Assembly: GCA_039927975.1 (NCBI GenBank)
Contig: JBDSTZ010000130.1
Location: 1 to 15,043, forward strand
DNA length: 15,043 bases
DNA from: JBDSTZ01 sp039927975
Lineage (GTDB): Bacteria; Pseudomonadota; Gammaproteobacteria; Burkholderiales; Burkholderiaceae_D
Direction of reading: 5' to 3'
The notes below the pieces were generated by a model. The model searched no databases. It saw only the letters and a list, made by a program, of their open reading frames with translations, and was not told the origin of the DNA. Both the position numbers and the translations under genes were made by a program. Position 1 is the stretch's first letter; every line of letters begins with the position of its first letter. Below are positions 5,916 to 12,880 of the stretch, in pieces.

Positions 5916-8423
5916 CTACAGCTTGGCGCGGAACACGGCCGCGAAGGTGCGGTCGTAACCAGGCTGGGTGGTGACGGCGCCCGATCCGCCGAAGGTGCCG
6001 GCGCCGGTCGCATACGCCTTGTTGGTCAGGTTCTTGCCGACGATGGAGAACTCGTACTTGCCATCGGCGGTGCCGAACGAAATGCCGCCGTCCACCAGCG
6101 AGTAGGCGTGCTGGTAGGTGTACTCGGACTGGTTGGCCGCCAGGTAGGCGCCCGAACGGAACGAGTCGGTCAGGAACACGCGGCCCAGGTAACGCCCGAT
6201 CGGCTGCGAATAATCGAGGCCGGCGTTGACGATCACTTTCGGCGCGCCGTGCAGCTGGCGGCCGGCGAAGTTGACGGCGATCGGCACCGAGGTATCCGGC
6301 GCGGTGGTGCTGAAGTCGAGGTAGGTCGCCTTGTTGTACGAGGCGTTCAGGTTCAGCTTCAGGTTGCGCGTGGCGGCGTAGTTGGCTTCGACTTCGACAC
6401 CGCGTGCGCGCACGCCGGGGATATTGCCCAGGTAGGTGCGCAGGCCGGTGGTCGAGGTCAGGTCTTCCACCGTCAGGTTGGCCTGGTAGTCCGTCACCGT
6501 GGTCTGGTACAGGTTCGCGTTGAGCAGCAGCGAGCGGTTCAGGAACAGGCTTTTCACGCCCAGTTCATAGTCGCGCGCTTTTTCAGGACGCACGTTCTGC
6601 GGCAGGCCGAGGGTTGGTCCGGTGGCGGTGATGAATTCCACCGCGCCCGATTTTTCGCCTTGCGAGGCCGACGCGTACAGCAGCACGGTGTCGCTCAGCT
6701 TGTAGCTCGGGCTGATCATCCACGACAGCGAATTGCTGCTGATCTTCTGACCGTCCTTCCAATCGTAGATGGTGCCGGTGCCGCCGAGCGCGTTCACGTA
6801 CAAGGCCTTGGCCGCGTTCCATGCCGCCAGGTCGGCCGCGTTGGCCAGGTTCAGGCCGTAGTTGGCCGCCTTGGTGTTGTCGGTGCCCGCTTCGTTGGTC
6901 AGCGCGCTGCCGGCGCGGTCAAGCTCGCGGCGGTTGCGGCCGGTCTTGTTCTCGTGCGTTTCGCGCAGCCCGAAGGTGAGGGTGGTCTTGTCGTCGATGT
7001 GCCAGTTGGCCTGGCCGAAGGCCGCCAGGCCGGTGGTTTCCGGTTCGAGCACGTAGGAGCGGTACACGCCATCCTGCGAAGCGCGCAGCAGGCCACGGTA
7101 CTGTGGCGCCTTGAGCGCGGCGTACTGCGCGTTCGAGGCGTTGAAGGCGCCGCCGTCGGCGCCGTACGAGGTCGGGTCGTCGCTGTAGACGTGCGCTTTG
7201 AGGCCGTACAGGCCCACCTGGTAGTCGACCTTGCCGCCCAGCGCGGACGTCAGGCGCAGCTCTTCCGAGGTCTGGTCGTTCCACAGCTGCTGGCCGCCGT
7301 TGCCGATGTCGAAGCGCGTCACGCCGCCGTTCTTGATGTCGAAATGCTGGTTGCGGTAGGCGGTGATCGAGGTCAGGGTGAAGTCGCCCAGCTGCTGGTT
7401 GATCTCGACCGAGATGCCGCCCTGTTTGGTGCGTTGCGGGCGCGCCTGCGAGTCCTCGATCTGGTTGTTGCCGTAGACCGGACGATAGGCGCTGCCGTCG
7501 GCGTTGTTGAAGTAGTCGCGCGACAGGCGGCTCTGGAAGGTGGTGGTGCGCGCCGGACCATCGGCGAAGGTGGCCGGGCCGTTGTTCAGCAACAGCGACT
7601 TGTTGCCGTTTTCGGAGGACTGGATCTGGTCGAGGATGATGCGGGCCGACAGGTCCTTCGACGGCGTCACCAGGAACTGCAGACGGCCGCCCACGCGGTA
7701 GGTCTCGTTCCAGGTCTCGGGGCCGGATTGCCAGGTGTTGGCCAGCACGCCGTCCTTCTTGTTGATGAAGAAGGAGCCGCGATAGGCCAGCACGCCGTCG
7801 GCGATCGGGCCGGTGGCGGAGAATTTGCCTTCCAGGTCGTTGTAGCTGCCGACCCGCGCCTCGTACACATAGCCGGGTGTGAAGCTTGGCGCCTTGGTGG
7901 TGATGTTGATCACGCCGAGGGTGGTGTTCTTGCCGAGCAGGGTGCCTTGCGGTCCGCGAATGACTTCGATGCGGTCGAGGTCGACCCAGTCGGTCCAGTT
8001 CTGGCCGACGTAGCTGCTGGTGACGCCGTCGACGATCACGCCGACGCTCGGCTCCATGGTGTCGTTGGCGGCGTTCTTGCCGATGCCGCGCAGCGAGATG
8101 CTGGTCTGGCGCGGATTGCTGCCGAACAGGCCGAGGTTGGGCACCTTCTGGGTCAGGCCGGCGATGCCGACCACGTTGTCGCGTTCAAGCGTCTGGCCGC
8201 TGACGACCGACACCGGCACCGGCACTTCCTGGGCGATTTCTTCGCGGTTGCGCGAGGTGACGACAACGTTGTCGAGGGTGACGACCTTTTCTTCGTCGGC
8301 CGGCGCGGCTTGCTGGGCCATCGCACCGGGAGCGCCCGCCATGGCGCACAGGGCGACCGCCGCGGCTGCGCTGGCGCGCAGGGTGAAGTGAGTGCGGTAG
8401 CGGGAGGATGGTCTGGTGTTCAT
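5916..8423 (-). CDS. TonB-dependent outer-membrane receptor (first of two)
   Basis: Outer-membrane beta-barrel receptor of 835 aa. The signal peptide is about 1-36, ending GAMA before QQAAPA. A TonB-box-like segment DNVVVTS is at 51-57. The plug domain is about 65-178, with VPVPVSVVSGQTLERD, SISLRGIG, VGVIVDGVTSSY and the strong signature DRIEVIRGPQGTLLGKNT (150-167), followed by GVINITTKAP. The rest is barrel, with alternating aromatic strands. It belongs to the large receptor class common in Sphingomonas- and Caulobacter-like TonB systems, whose ligands vary widely (siderophores, sugars, aromatics), so the substrate cannot be named. It ends in FRAKL rather than the terminal Phe typical of barrels. 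It is the promoter-distal gene of the minus operon, 50 bp after the second receptor gene. Only a weak purine-rich ribosome site precedes the ATG. Confidence 0.93.
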   Translation of the reverse strand: MNTRPSSRYRTHFTLRASAAAAVALCAMAGAPGAMAQQAAPADEEKVVTLDNVVVTSRNREEIAQEVPVPVSVVSGQTLERDNVVGIAGLTQKVPNLGLFGSNPRQTSISLRGIGKNAANDTMEPSVGVIVDGVTSSYVGQNWTDWVDLDRIEVIRGPQGTLLGKNTTLGVINITTKAPSFTPGYVYEARVGSYNDLEGKFSATGPIADGVLAYRGSFFINKKDGVLANTWQSGPETWNETYRVGGRLQFLVTPSKDLSARIILDQIQSSENGNKSLLLNNGPATFADGPARTTTFQSRLSRDYFNNADGSAYRPVYGNNQIEDSQARPQRTKQGGISVEINQQLGDFTLTSITAYRNQHFDIKNGGVTRFDIGNGGQQLWNDQTSEELRLTSALGGKVDYQVGLYGLKAHVYSDDPTSYGADGGAFNASNAQYAALKAPQYRGLLRASQDGVYRSYVLEPETTGLAAFGQANWHIDDKTTLTFGLRETHENKTGRNRRELDRAGSALTNEAGTDNTKAANYGLNLANAADLAAWNAAKALYVNALGGTGTIYDWKDGQKISSNSLSWMISPSYKLSDTVLLYASASQGEKSGAVEFITATGPTLGLPQNVRPEKARDYELGVKSLFLNRSLLLNANLYQTTVTDYQANLTVEDLTSTTGLRTYLGNIPGVRARGVEVEANYAATRNLKLNLNASYNKATYLDFSTTAPDTSVPIAVNFAGRQLHGAPKVIVNAGLDYSQPIGRYLGRVFLTDSFRSGAYLAANQSEYTYQHAYSLVDGGISFGTADGKYEFSIVGKNLTNKAYATGAGTFGGSGAVTTQPGYDRTFAAVFRAKL

Positions 8424-8473
8424 TGCGTACTTTCTGTGAAGTTAAGAGTGAAGCAAAAATTGAAGTCGGATGG

Positions 8474-10546
8474 TCAAAAGGTGTTGCGCAGGCTCAGGCG
8501 CACGGTGCGCGGCTCGAGCGGATGGATCAGGCGGCCGTCGATGCCGCCGTTGCAGCTGCCGTTGGCCTGTTCGCTGCGGGTGCAGGCGCCGCCCCAGTAC
8601 TCGATGTCGTTGGCGTGGCTGTCGAACACGTTGAGCACGTCGAGCGCCAGCTGCAGGCCGGGCCGCACGCGGTAGCCCAGCTTGACGTTGGTGGTCAGCA
8701 GCGGGCGCGAATTTTCGCGCCCGGTTTCTTCCAGCGCGTAGCTGCCGATGTAGCGCGTGCGCAGGCCGCCGAACCAGGCGCCGCCGAGGTCCGCGCTGAC
8801 GCCCAGCGAAGCGGTGCGCGGGATCGCGTTCGGTACGAAGGTGCCGCCGTCGCCTTGCGGCGCGGTGAAGCGGGCGTGCGACAGGGCGACGTCGGCGTCG
8901 ATGATCACGCCCTTGAGCGGACGGATGTAGTTCGACCATTCGATGCCGTGGCGGCGCGACGCCCCGCGCGGTTCGGTCACGCCTTCGTCGCCGACGAACA
9001 CCAGCTCGGACGCGATGCCGATGCGCCACAGCGACAGGCTGCTGGTCCAGCCGGGCAGCAGTTCGCTGCGCACGCCGAACTCGGCGCCGTTGGCCTTGGC
9101 GAACAGACCGAGCTTGTCGACCGCCTCGCCGTCGGCCGGATTGATGCCGGAGGTGGCGCCGCGCACGTCGTTGCTGTGAAAGCCGTAACCCCAGTTGGCA
9201 TACAGCTCGGTGCGGGCGAAGGGCGTGATCACCACGCTCACTTTGGGGCTGGTCTGGCCAGCGCTGGCGGCGCCGCCGTTGGCGACGTTGAACTGGCCGC
9301 CGGTGGCGGCGACATCGGTGCGAATGCTGTCGTGGCGCAGGCCGATCGAGGTGCGCAGCCACGGTTGCCAGGTCGAGTGGACGGCGGCGAACACGCCGGC
9401 GCCGGTCTCGGTGGCGCGGTCCTGGCGCACCGTGCTCACGCGCTCGCGGTCGACGGTGTCGTACAGTCCCAGGTTGCGGATGTCGTCGCGCCGCAGCTGG
9501 GCGCCGATCGCCAGCTCGTGGGCGCCGAACTGCCATGAGCGCTGCGCTTCGCCGCCCCACAGCAGGCGCGCGTCGGCCTGCTCGTGCTGGTCGCCCTGCG
9601 GGCCGCTGATGAAGCCCGACGGCGCCGAGAACAGGTTCAGGGCGTAATCGACCAGGTAGGCCGACACCTTGGTGGCGCCGGCGTCGTCGCTGCGCGCCCA
9701 CTGGCCCGACAGCGTGTAGCGGTGGGTGCGACCGCCGTCGTTGGCCGAGAGCGCGCCGAAGCGGCCGATCTCGCCAATCGTGATGGCCCGTTCGGGCACG
9801 TGTTCGGTGGCGATCCAGCGCGACTGGTAGGCCTGGGCGTCGATCGCGTAGCCATTGGCCGAATCACCCTTCGACCAGCGCAGCACGCCGTTGACCTTGC
9901 GCAGCGCTTCCGGCTGGTCCCAGGGACCGTCGTTGCCGGCCACTTCGAGCGCACCGAGCAGATTGCCCTCGGCCAGCGCGGTGCTGCCGGCCAGTACCGC
10001 GCGGCGGAAGCGGTGGGCGCCGACCGTCAGATCGACGAAGGGCGCGGGCAGGGCGCGCTGGTAGCCGATACGGGCCGAGCCGGTGTTGGAAAAATCGCCA
10101 TCCTCGGCGGCGTACACGCCCTTGCGGTAGCGCACCGACTCGATCAATTCGGGGATGACGAAGCTCAGGTCCATATAGCCCTGGCCGTGGCCATGGCTGG
10201 CGACGTTGACCGATACACCGTCGACGCTGGTGGCGAAGTCGCTGCCATGATCGAGATTGAAGCCGCGCAGGAAGTACTGGTTGGCCTTGCCGTCGCCAGA
10301 GTGCTGGGTGACGATCATGCCGGGAATGGTCTCGATCACCTCGGCCGCCCGCAGCAGCGGACGATTGGCGATCTGGCCGGCGCCGACCGTGCCTTCGGTG
10401 GCCGAATCGGCCACCCCCAGCAAGACACCGTGACCGCCGTTGACCACCACTTCGGCGAGGGTCGGCGCATCGCTCGCGCAGGCCAAGCCGGCTGCGGAGA
10501 GCAGGGCGGCGAGGACGGGGAGCGTGGAACGGTATCGATACAACAT
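8474..10546 (-). CDS. TonB-dependent outer-membrane receptor with HGHGQGY plug motif (second of two)
   Basis: Outer-membrane receptor of 690 aa. A signal peptide spans about 1-24 (ALLSAAGLACA). The plug (about 45-165) contains RAAEVIETIPGMIVTQHSGD, NQYFLRGFNLDHGSDFATS (89-107), VDGVSVN, SHGHGQGYMDL (117-127) and VRYRKGVYAAEDGDFS. The barrel ends with the canonical C-terminal Phe (SLRNTF). It is only distantly like the neighbouring receptor and belongs to another receptor subgroup. The His/Gly-rich SHGHGQGY segment could bind metal or simply shape the plug apex. Cys655 and Cys665, ten residues apart near the C-terminus, probably form a disulfide in an extracellular loop. An AAGGG ribosome site lies at 10552-10556. 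The gene follows the HbpS-like gene by 24 bp, so the two are co-transcribed. The ligand is unknown. Confidence 0.92.
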   Translation of the reverse strand: MLYRYRSTLPVLAALLSAAGLACASDAPTLAEVVVNGGHGVLLGVADSATEGTVGAGQIANRPLLRAAEVIETIPGMIVTQHSGDGKANQYFLRGFNLDHGSDFATSVDGVSVNVASHGHGQGYMDLSFVIPELIESVRYRKGVYAAEDGDFSNTGSARIGYQRALPAPFVDLTVGAHRFRRAVLAGSTALAEGNLLGALEVAGNDGPWDQPEALRKVNGVLRWSKGDSANGYAIDAQAYQSRWIATEHVPERAITIGEIGRFGALSANDGGRTHRYTLSGQWARSDDAGATKVSAYLVDYALNLFSAPSGFISGPQGDQHEQADARLLWGGEAQRSWQFGAHELAIGAQLRRDDIRNLGLYDTVDRERVSTVRQDRATETGAGVFAAVHSTWQPWLRTSIGLRHDSIRTDVAATGGQFNVANGGAASAGQTSPKVSVVITPFARTELYANWGYGFHSNDVRGATSGINPADGEAVDKLGLFAKANGAEFGVRSELLPGWTSSLSLWRIGIASELVFVGDEGVTEPRGASRRHGIEWSNYIRPLKGVIIDADVALSHARFTAPQGDGGTFVPNAIPRTASLGVSADLGGAWFGGLRTRYIGSYALEETGRENSRPLLTTNVKLGYRVRPGLQLALDVLNVFDSHANDIEYWGGACTRSEQANGSCNGGIDGRLIHPLEPRTVRLSLRNTF

Positions 10547-10570
10547 ATAAACCCTTACTGAATATTCTTG

Positions 10571-11080
10571 TTATTGAAGACGGTTTTGAATCAGGGTGAG
10601 TCCGGCCTGGGCGCAGGCTTCGTCGACGTCGCTGCCGCGCGCGCCGCCGACGCCGATGGCGCCGATGACCGTGCCGCCGGCCACCAGGGTCAGACCGCCG
10701 CCGCGCGCGTTGAAGGCGGGGTTTGCGGCGATCTTGTCGGCCAGCGCCTTGTCGGTCTTGGCCTGTTCACCGAGCTTGCTGGTGGCGCTCTGGAAGTTAA
10801 GCGCGGTGATCGCCTTGGCGGTGCTCGACGCCACGCCGCGCGCATGCGCGCCTTCACCGGCCAGCAGCACCTTGAGCACACCGGCCGAATCGACCACGCT
10901 GACGCTCGCTTTTTGTTGACGCGCGGTGCAGGCGTCGAGCGCGCCGAGCGCCGCTTCGAGGGCGAGGTCGAAGGCCGGGCCGCGGGCCGGCGGCGGCGGT
11001 GGCGCCGGCGTTGCGGCCGGGGTTTGGGCGAAGGCGCTGGCGGCGCCGCACAGTGCGAGGGCGAGGGCGAGTTTTTTCAT
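10571..11080 (-). CDS. Exported HbpS/GlcG-family (heme-binding-like) protein
   Basis: Predicted periplasmic protein of 169 aa. The signal peptide ends ASAFA (residue 18) and is followed by a Pro/Ala linker (19-34). The GlcG/HbpS (former DUF336) domain then fills the rest. Signatures are ASVSVVDSAGVLKVLL (58-73), NARGGGLTLVAGGTVIGAIG (124-143) and the C-terminal VGGARGSDVDEACAQAGL (144-161). Streptomyces HbpS of this family binds heme outside the cell, whereas GlcG is an accessory protein of glycolate operons, so the fold is clear but heme binding here is inferred. Cys51 and Cys156 are present in the mature protein. It is immediately upstream of a TonB-dependent receptor gene and downstream of two membrane-protein genes, all short-spaced, which suggests it handles the imported ligand or a cofactor in the periplasm. 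A purine-rich AAAGAAAAG precedes the ATG. Confidence 0.87.
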   Translation of the reverse strand: MKKLALALALCGAASAFAQTPAATPAPPPPPARGPAFDLALEAALGALDACTARQQKASVSVVDSAGVLKVLLAGEGAHARGVASSTAKAITALNFQSATSKLGEQAKTDKALADKIAANPAFNARGGGLTLVAGGTVIGAIGVGGARGSDVDEACAQAGLTLIQNRLQ

Positions 11081-11107
11081 GATCTTTTCTTTATGAAGTA
11101 AATGGAA

Positions 11108-11593
11108 TTAAACGAAGCCGATGGCGCGGCCGGCCAGGCCGACGCCGAACCACAAGGTCAGCGACAGCACGGCGGTCGAACGCGCCAGCAGGGGCGAGAG
11201 TTCGGGCGCGCCGTCGCGCGCGCCGGTGACGTGGCGGAACAGGGTCGCTTGCAGCACCAGGGCCGACAGCAGCAGCACCATCTTCGGCACGAAGGCGACG
11301 TTGGTGATATACGACACCGGCGCCGACAGGTACAGCGCGCTGCCGGAGGCGATGGTCAGCAGCAGGCCGGTGCGCAGTGCCCAACGGGTGGCGCCGACGA
11401 TGTCGGCCAGCGGCTGGCTGCGCAGGCCCCAGCCGAGCAGGCGCAGGTTCACCAGCAGCAGTGAGGTGAGCAGCAGGATCAGGCCGAGCACGTGGCCGAT
11501 CTGGATCACCAGCACGGTCGCCGGCGAGGCCTGGCGCAGAATCTGGCCGAGCGCGGTGTTCTGCAGGGTGGTGGCAAATGCGATGAGTGACAT
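11108..11593 (-). CDS. DUF6644-like four-helix membrane protein, copy 2
   Basis: Inner-membrane protein of 161 aa with about four transmembrane helices (roughly 22-48, 68-90, 101-119, 136-158). Family-type elements are the helix with HVLGLILLLTSLLLVNLRLLG, then TRWALRTGLLLTIASGSALYL, NVAFVPKMVLLL and a final LTLWFGVGLAGRAIGF. It shares this plan with the upstream gene at 11603-12094, so the pair looks like an old tandem duplication. No function is established for DUF6644 proteins. The conserved helix-1 His resembles heme-ligating histidines of small membrane cytochromes, but I see no full b-type signature. The start ATG is 9 nt after the previous stop, and its GAAGG ribosome site overlaps that TGA, indicating coupling. 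Confidence 0.8.
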   Translation of the reverse strand: MSLIAFATTLQNTALGQILRQASPATVLVIQIGHVLGLILLLTSLLLVNLRLLGWGLRSQPLADIVGATRWALRTGLLLTIASGSALYLSAPVSYITNVAFVPKMVLLLSALVLQATLFRHVTGARDGAPELSPLLARSTAVLSLTLWFGVGLAGRAIGFV

Positions 11594-11602
11594 GGCGGGC
11601 CT

Positions 11603-12094
11603 TCAGGAAAAATAGGGAATCAGGCGGCCGCTGACTGTGACGACGAGCCAGAACGACAGCGAGACCCAGCCGGCGGTGCGCACGGCGACCGGCGAAACCG
11701 GCTGGTCGACCCAGGCCACGCCGCGCCGGCCCCACTTGACTTCAAAGGCGACCGCGTTGATCAGGGCGACGACGATCGCCGCCACCTTGATCAGGAAGGC
11801 CGGGTTCTTGATCATGGTGTCGGCCTCGGCCCAGAACAGCAGGATGCCGGTGCCGAAGGTGAGCGCGAAACCGGCGAAGATCCAGCGCCGCAGCTGCAGC
11901 AGGATCTGCGACACCGGCACCTTCGGCAGGAAGACGCCGATCAGGCGCAGGTCGGTGAACAGGATCAGGCCGAACGACAGCGCGAGGCCGAGCAGGTGCA
12001 GGCCTTCGACCAGCGGAAAAAGAAACAGCGATTCGCGCAGTGCGGTGCCGAACGCGGAATCGCTCAGCAACTGGGCCAGTTCGGTGGGGGACAT
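11603..12094 (-). CDS. DUF6644-family four-helix membrane protein, copy 1
   Basis: Inner-membrane protein of 163 aa. The opening LRESLFLFPLVEGLHLLGLALS, then FGLILFTDLRLIGVFLPKVPVSQI, is the typical start of DUF6644 proteins. It is followed by LRRWIFAGFALTFGTGILLFWAEA, NPAFLIKVAAIVVALINAVAF and a last helix ending SGRLIPYFS. A His in helix 1 (EGLHLLG) matches the His in the neighbouring copy. The molecular role of the family is unknown. An AAGGAA ribosome site lies 9 nt before the ATG. It sits between a periplasmic rhodanese-like gene and a second DUF6644-like gene. The pair could form a heterodimeric membrane component, perhaps redox-active or transport-related, but that is speculation from context. 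Confidence 0.86.
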   Translation of the reverse strand: MSPTELAQLLSDSAFGTALRESLFLFPLVEGLHLLGLALSFGLILFTDLRLIGVFLPKVPVSQILLQLRRWIFAGFALTFGTGILLFWAEADTMIKNPAFLIKVAAIVVALINAVAFEVKWGRRGVAWVDQPVSPVAVRTAGWVSLSFWLVVTVSGRLIPYFS

Positions 12095-12126
12095 GATCGG
12101 GTCTTCCTTTTCTTATCGACGTGGAC

Positions 12127-12588
12127 TTACTGCGCGGCGGCGACTTTCGGCGCCGGCGGAGCGATCTTGACCAGCTTGCCGCCTTCGGATTCATAGTCCT
12201 GCGCGCCGACCGCGCCGGCGACCTTGAAGCCTTTGGCGAGCAGCGCGTCGGCGGCCTTCAAGGCGCGTCCGGCGTGGTTCGACACGGTGATCAGGGTGCG
12301 GTCGTTCGGAATGAACTTGGCGGCGGCGTCGAGGTCTTTCGCCTGTACGCTCAGGTAGGTGGCGAAGCCGCCGATGCTGGTGATTTCGTCGGGCCGGCGC
12401 ACGTCGATGATGAGCACCTGGTCCGGATAGCTCAGCAGGCCGTCGAGCTGGTTGCGATTGAGCTTGGCCGAGATGGCCTTGTAGGCCGGCGCGGCCGCCG
12501 TTGCCGTCGCTGGCGCGGCCTGCTGCGCGAAGGCGAAATTCGATACCAGAATCAGTGCTGCGGCGCTCAGGGTTGTTACGGTTTTCAC
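12127..12588 (-). CDS. Exported rhodanese-like protein lacking the catalytic cysteine
   Basis: Predicted periplasmic protein of 153 aa and first gene of the minus operon. The GTG start at 12588 is supported by an AAGGAG ribosome site 6 nt upstream (12595-12600) and by the signal peptide it exposes (cleavage after NFAFA, residue 21). A rhodanese-like core spans about 36-131: VLIIDVRRPDEI (58-69) matches the conserved DVR/E motif, and LITVSNHAGRALKAADALLAKGF (99-121) matches the active-site loop and following helix. In active rhodaneses that loop is Cys-x4-Arg. Here it is Ser103-x4-Arg108, and the whole protein has no cysteine, so sulfurtransferase chemistry is not expected. The usual GHIPGA segment is also degenerate. 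It may be a binding or sensory domain. The predicted sigma-54 start lies about 33 nt upstream of the GTG. Confidence 0.87.
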   Translation of the reverse strand: MKTVTTLSAAALILVSNFAFAQQAAPATATAAAPAYKAISAKLNRNQLDGLLSYPDQVLIIDVRRPDEITSIGGFATYLSVQAKDLDAAAKFIPNDRTLITVSNHAGRALKAADALLAKGFKVAGAVGAQDYESEGGKLVKIAPPAPKVAAAQ

Positions 12589-12631
12589 TTGCTGCTCCTT
12601 TGGGTGGGTTGATGCGTTTCATCTCTTTCAT

Positions 12632-12647
12632 AGCAGGGAGCGTGCCA
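12632..12647 (-). promoter_or_regulatory. Sigma-54 (RpoN) -24/-12 promoter of the minus-strand operon
   Basis: On the minus strand the sequence reads TGGCACG-CTCC-CTGCT. The sigma-54 consensus is TGGCACG-N4-TTGCW, so 11 of the 12 specified bases match, including the invariant GG (-24) and GC (-12) at the correct spacing. The predicted start is near 12621, about 33 nt before the GTG of the rhodanese-like gene. It should require an enhancer-binding activator. Confidence 0.85.
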
Positions 12648-12657
12648 GCCCGGTGGC

Positions 12658-12675
12658 AAGCGGCGTGCGCCGTTT
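12658..12675. repeat. GC-rich dyad upstream of the minus sigma-54 promoter
   Basis: CGGCG-TG-CGCCG is a perfect 5-bp dyad, extended by AA and TT on the outside with one mismatch. It lies between the IHF site and the -24 element. It could be a minor operator or a chance palindrome in GC-rich DNA. Confidence 0.35.
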
Positions 12676-12687
12676 AAGTCCTTGATT
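12675..12687 (-). promoter_or_regulatory. IHF-consensus site serving the minus promoter
   Basis: The minus strand reads AATCAAGGACTTA, a perfect match to the IHF core consensus WATCAANNNNTTR. Its centre is about 60 bp upstream of the predicted sigma-54 start, where IHF typically bends DNA to bring the activator to RNA polymerase. Confidence 0.75.
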
Positions 12688-12742
12688 TCGATGGTGGTTT
12701 ATGAACAGTCGGTGTTGCGCGCCTGCTTGTGGCGTGCTGCCG

Positions 12743-12764
12743 CGCTGTTGAGAAATCAACAGCG
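12743..12764. promoter_or_regulatory. Perfect inverted repeat, candidate activator (UAS) site 1
   Basis: Nine-base arms CGCTGTTGA and TCAACAGCG are perfectly complementary around a GAAA spacer. It is centred about 132 bp upstream of the minus start and about 153 bp upstream of the plus start. This is enhancer range for a sigma-54 activator acting on both promoters. The regulator is not in the window. Confidence 0.75.
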
Positions 12765-12772
12765 TGTGCTGG

Positions 12773-12798
12773 GCGGTTGCTGCGTATTGCGCAACCGC
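12773..12798. promoter_or_regulatory. Inverted repeat, candidate activator (UAS) site 2
   Basis: Eight-base arms GCGGTTGC and GCAACCGC flank a 10-base spacer. The GTTG/CAAC core is shared with site 1, and the two centres are 32 bp apart, about three helical turns. It is centred about 121 bp from the plus start and 164 bp from the minus start. Confidence 0.65.
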
Positions 12799-12804
12799 TG
12801 CCCA

Positions 12805-12814
12805 CGCGCTGTTG
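12805..12814 (+). repeat. Third CGCGCTGTTG half-site
   Basis: An exact 10-base direct copy of 12741-12750, the left arm of UAS site 1, 64 bp away. It lacks a matching right arm, so it may be a weak half-site. It could also pair with the CAACAGCG arm at 12757-12764. Confidence 0.45.
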
Positions 12815-12840
12815 GGGCGCCGCCAGCGAAAGCCCAGCGC

Positions 12841-12853
12841 GATCAAGGCCTTA
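12841..12853 (+). promoter_or_regulatory. IHF-like site serving the plus promoter
   Basis: GATCAAGGCCTTA matches the IHF core WATCAANNNNTTR at every specified base except the first (G for W). Its centre is about 60 bp upstream of the plus sigma-54 start, mirroring the minus-side site. Confidence 0.65.
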
Positions 12854-12877
12854 GCGCCGCGCGGCGCGGCCGGCGCT
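12853..12877. repeat. GC-rich inverted repeat upstream of the plus sigma-54 promoter
   Basis: Seven-base arms AGCGCCG and CGGCGCT enclose 11 GC-rich bases. It lies directly between the IHF-like site and the -24 element, and its position mirrors the dyad at 12658-12675. It is upstream of the predicted start, so it would not be in the RNA. Confidence 0.4.
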
Positions 12878-12880
12878 GCG

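Noticed and set aside
4037..6013. 658-codon open frame on the - strand across the reductase and exporter genes
   Set aside because: The product is Arg/His/Gln-rich without domains and lies antisense to two clearly recognisable proteins.
8424..8473. Lower-GC gap between the receptor genes as a separate promoter
   Set aside because: TTGACC and TTGCTT occur on the minus strand, but neither has a convincing -10 at 16-18 bp, and no -24/-12 element is present.
6108..8675. 855-codon open frame on the + strand antisense to the first receptor gene
   Set aside because: It mirrors the receptor gene on the opposite strand. The product is Arg/Val/Gly/Ala/His-rich with no recognisable domain, as expected for an antisense shadow in GC-rich DNA, while the minus frame encodes a clear receptor.
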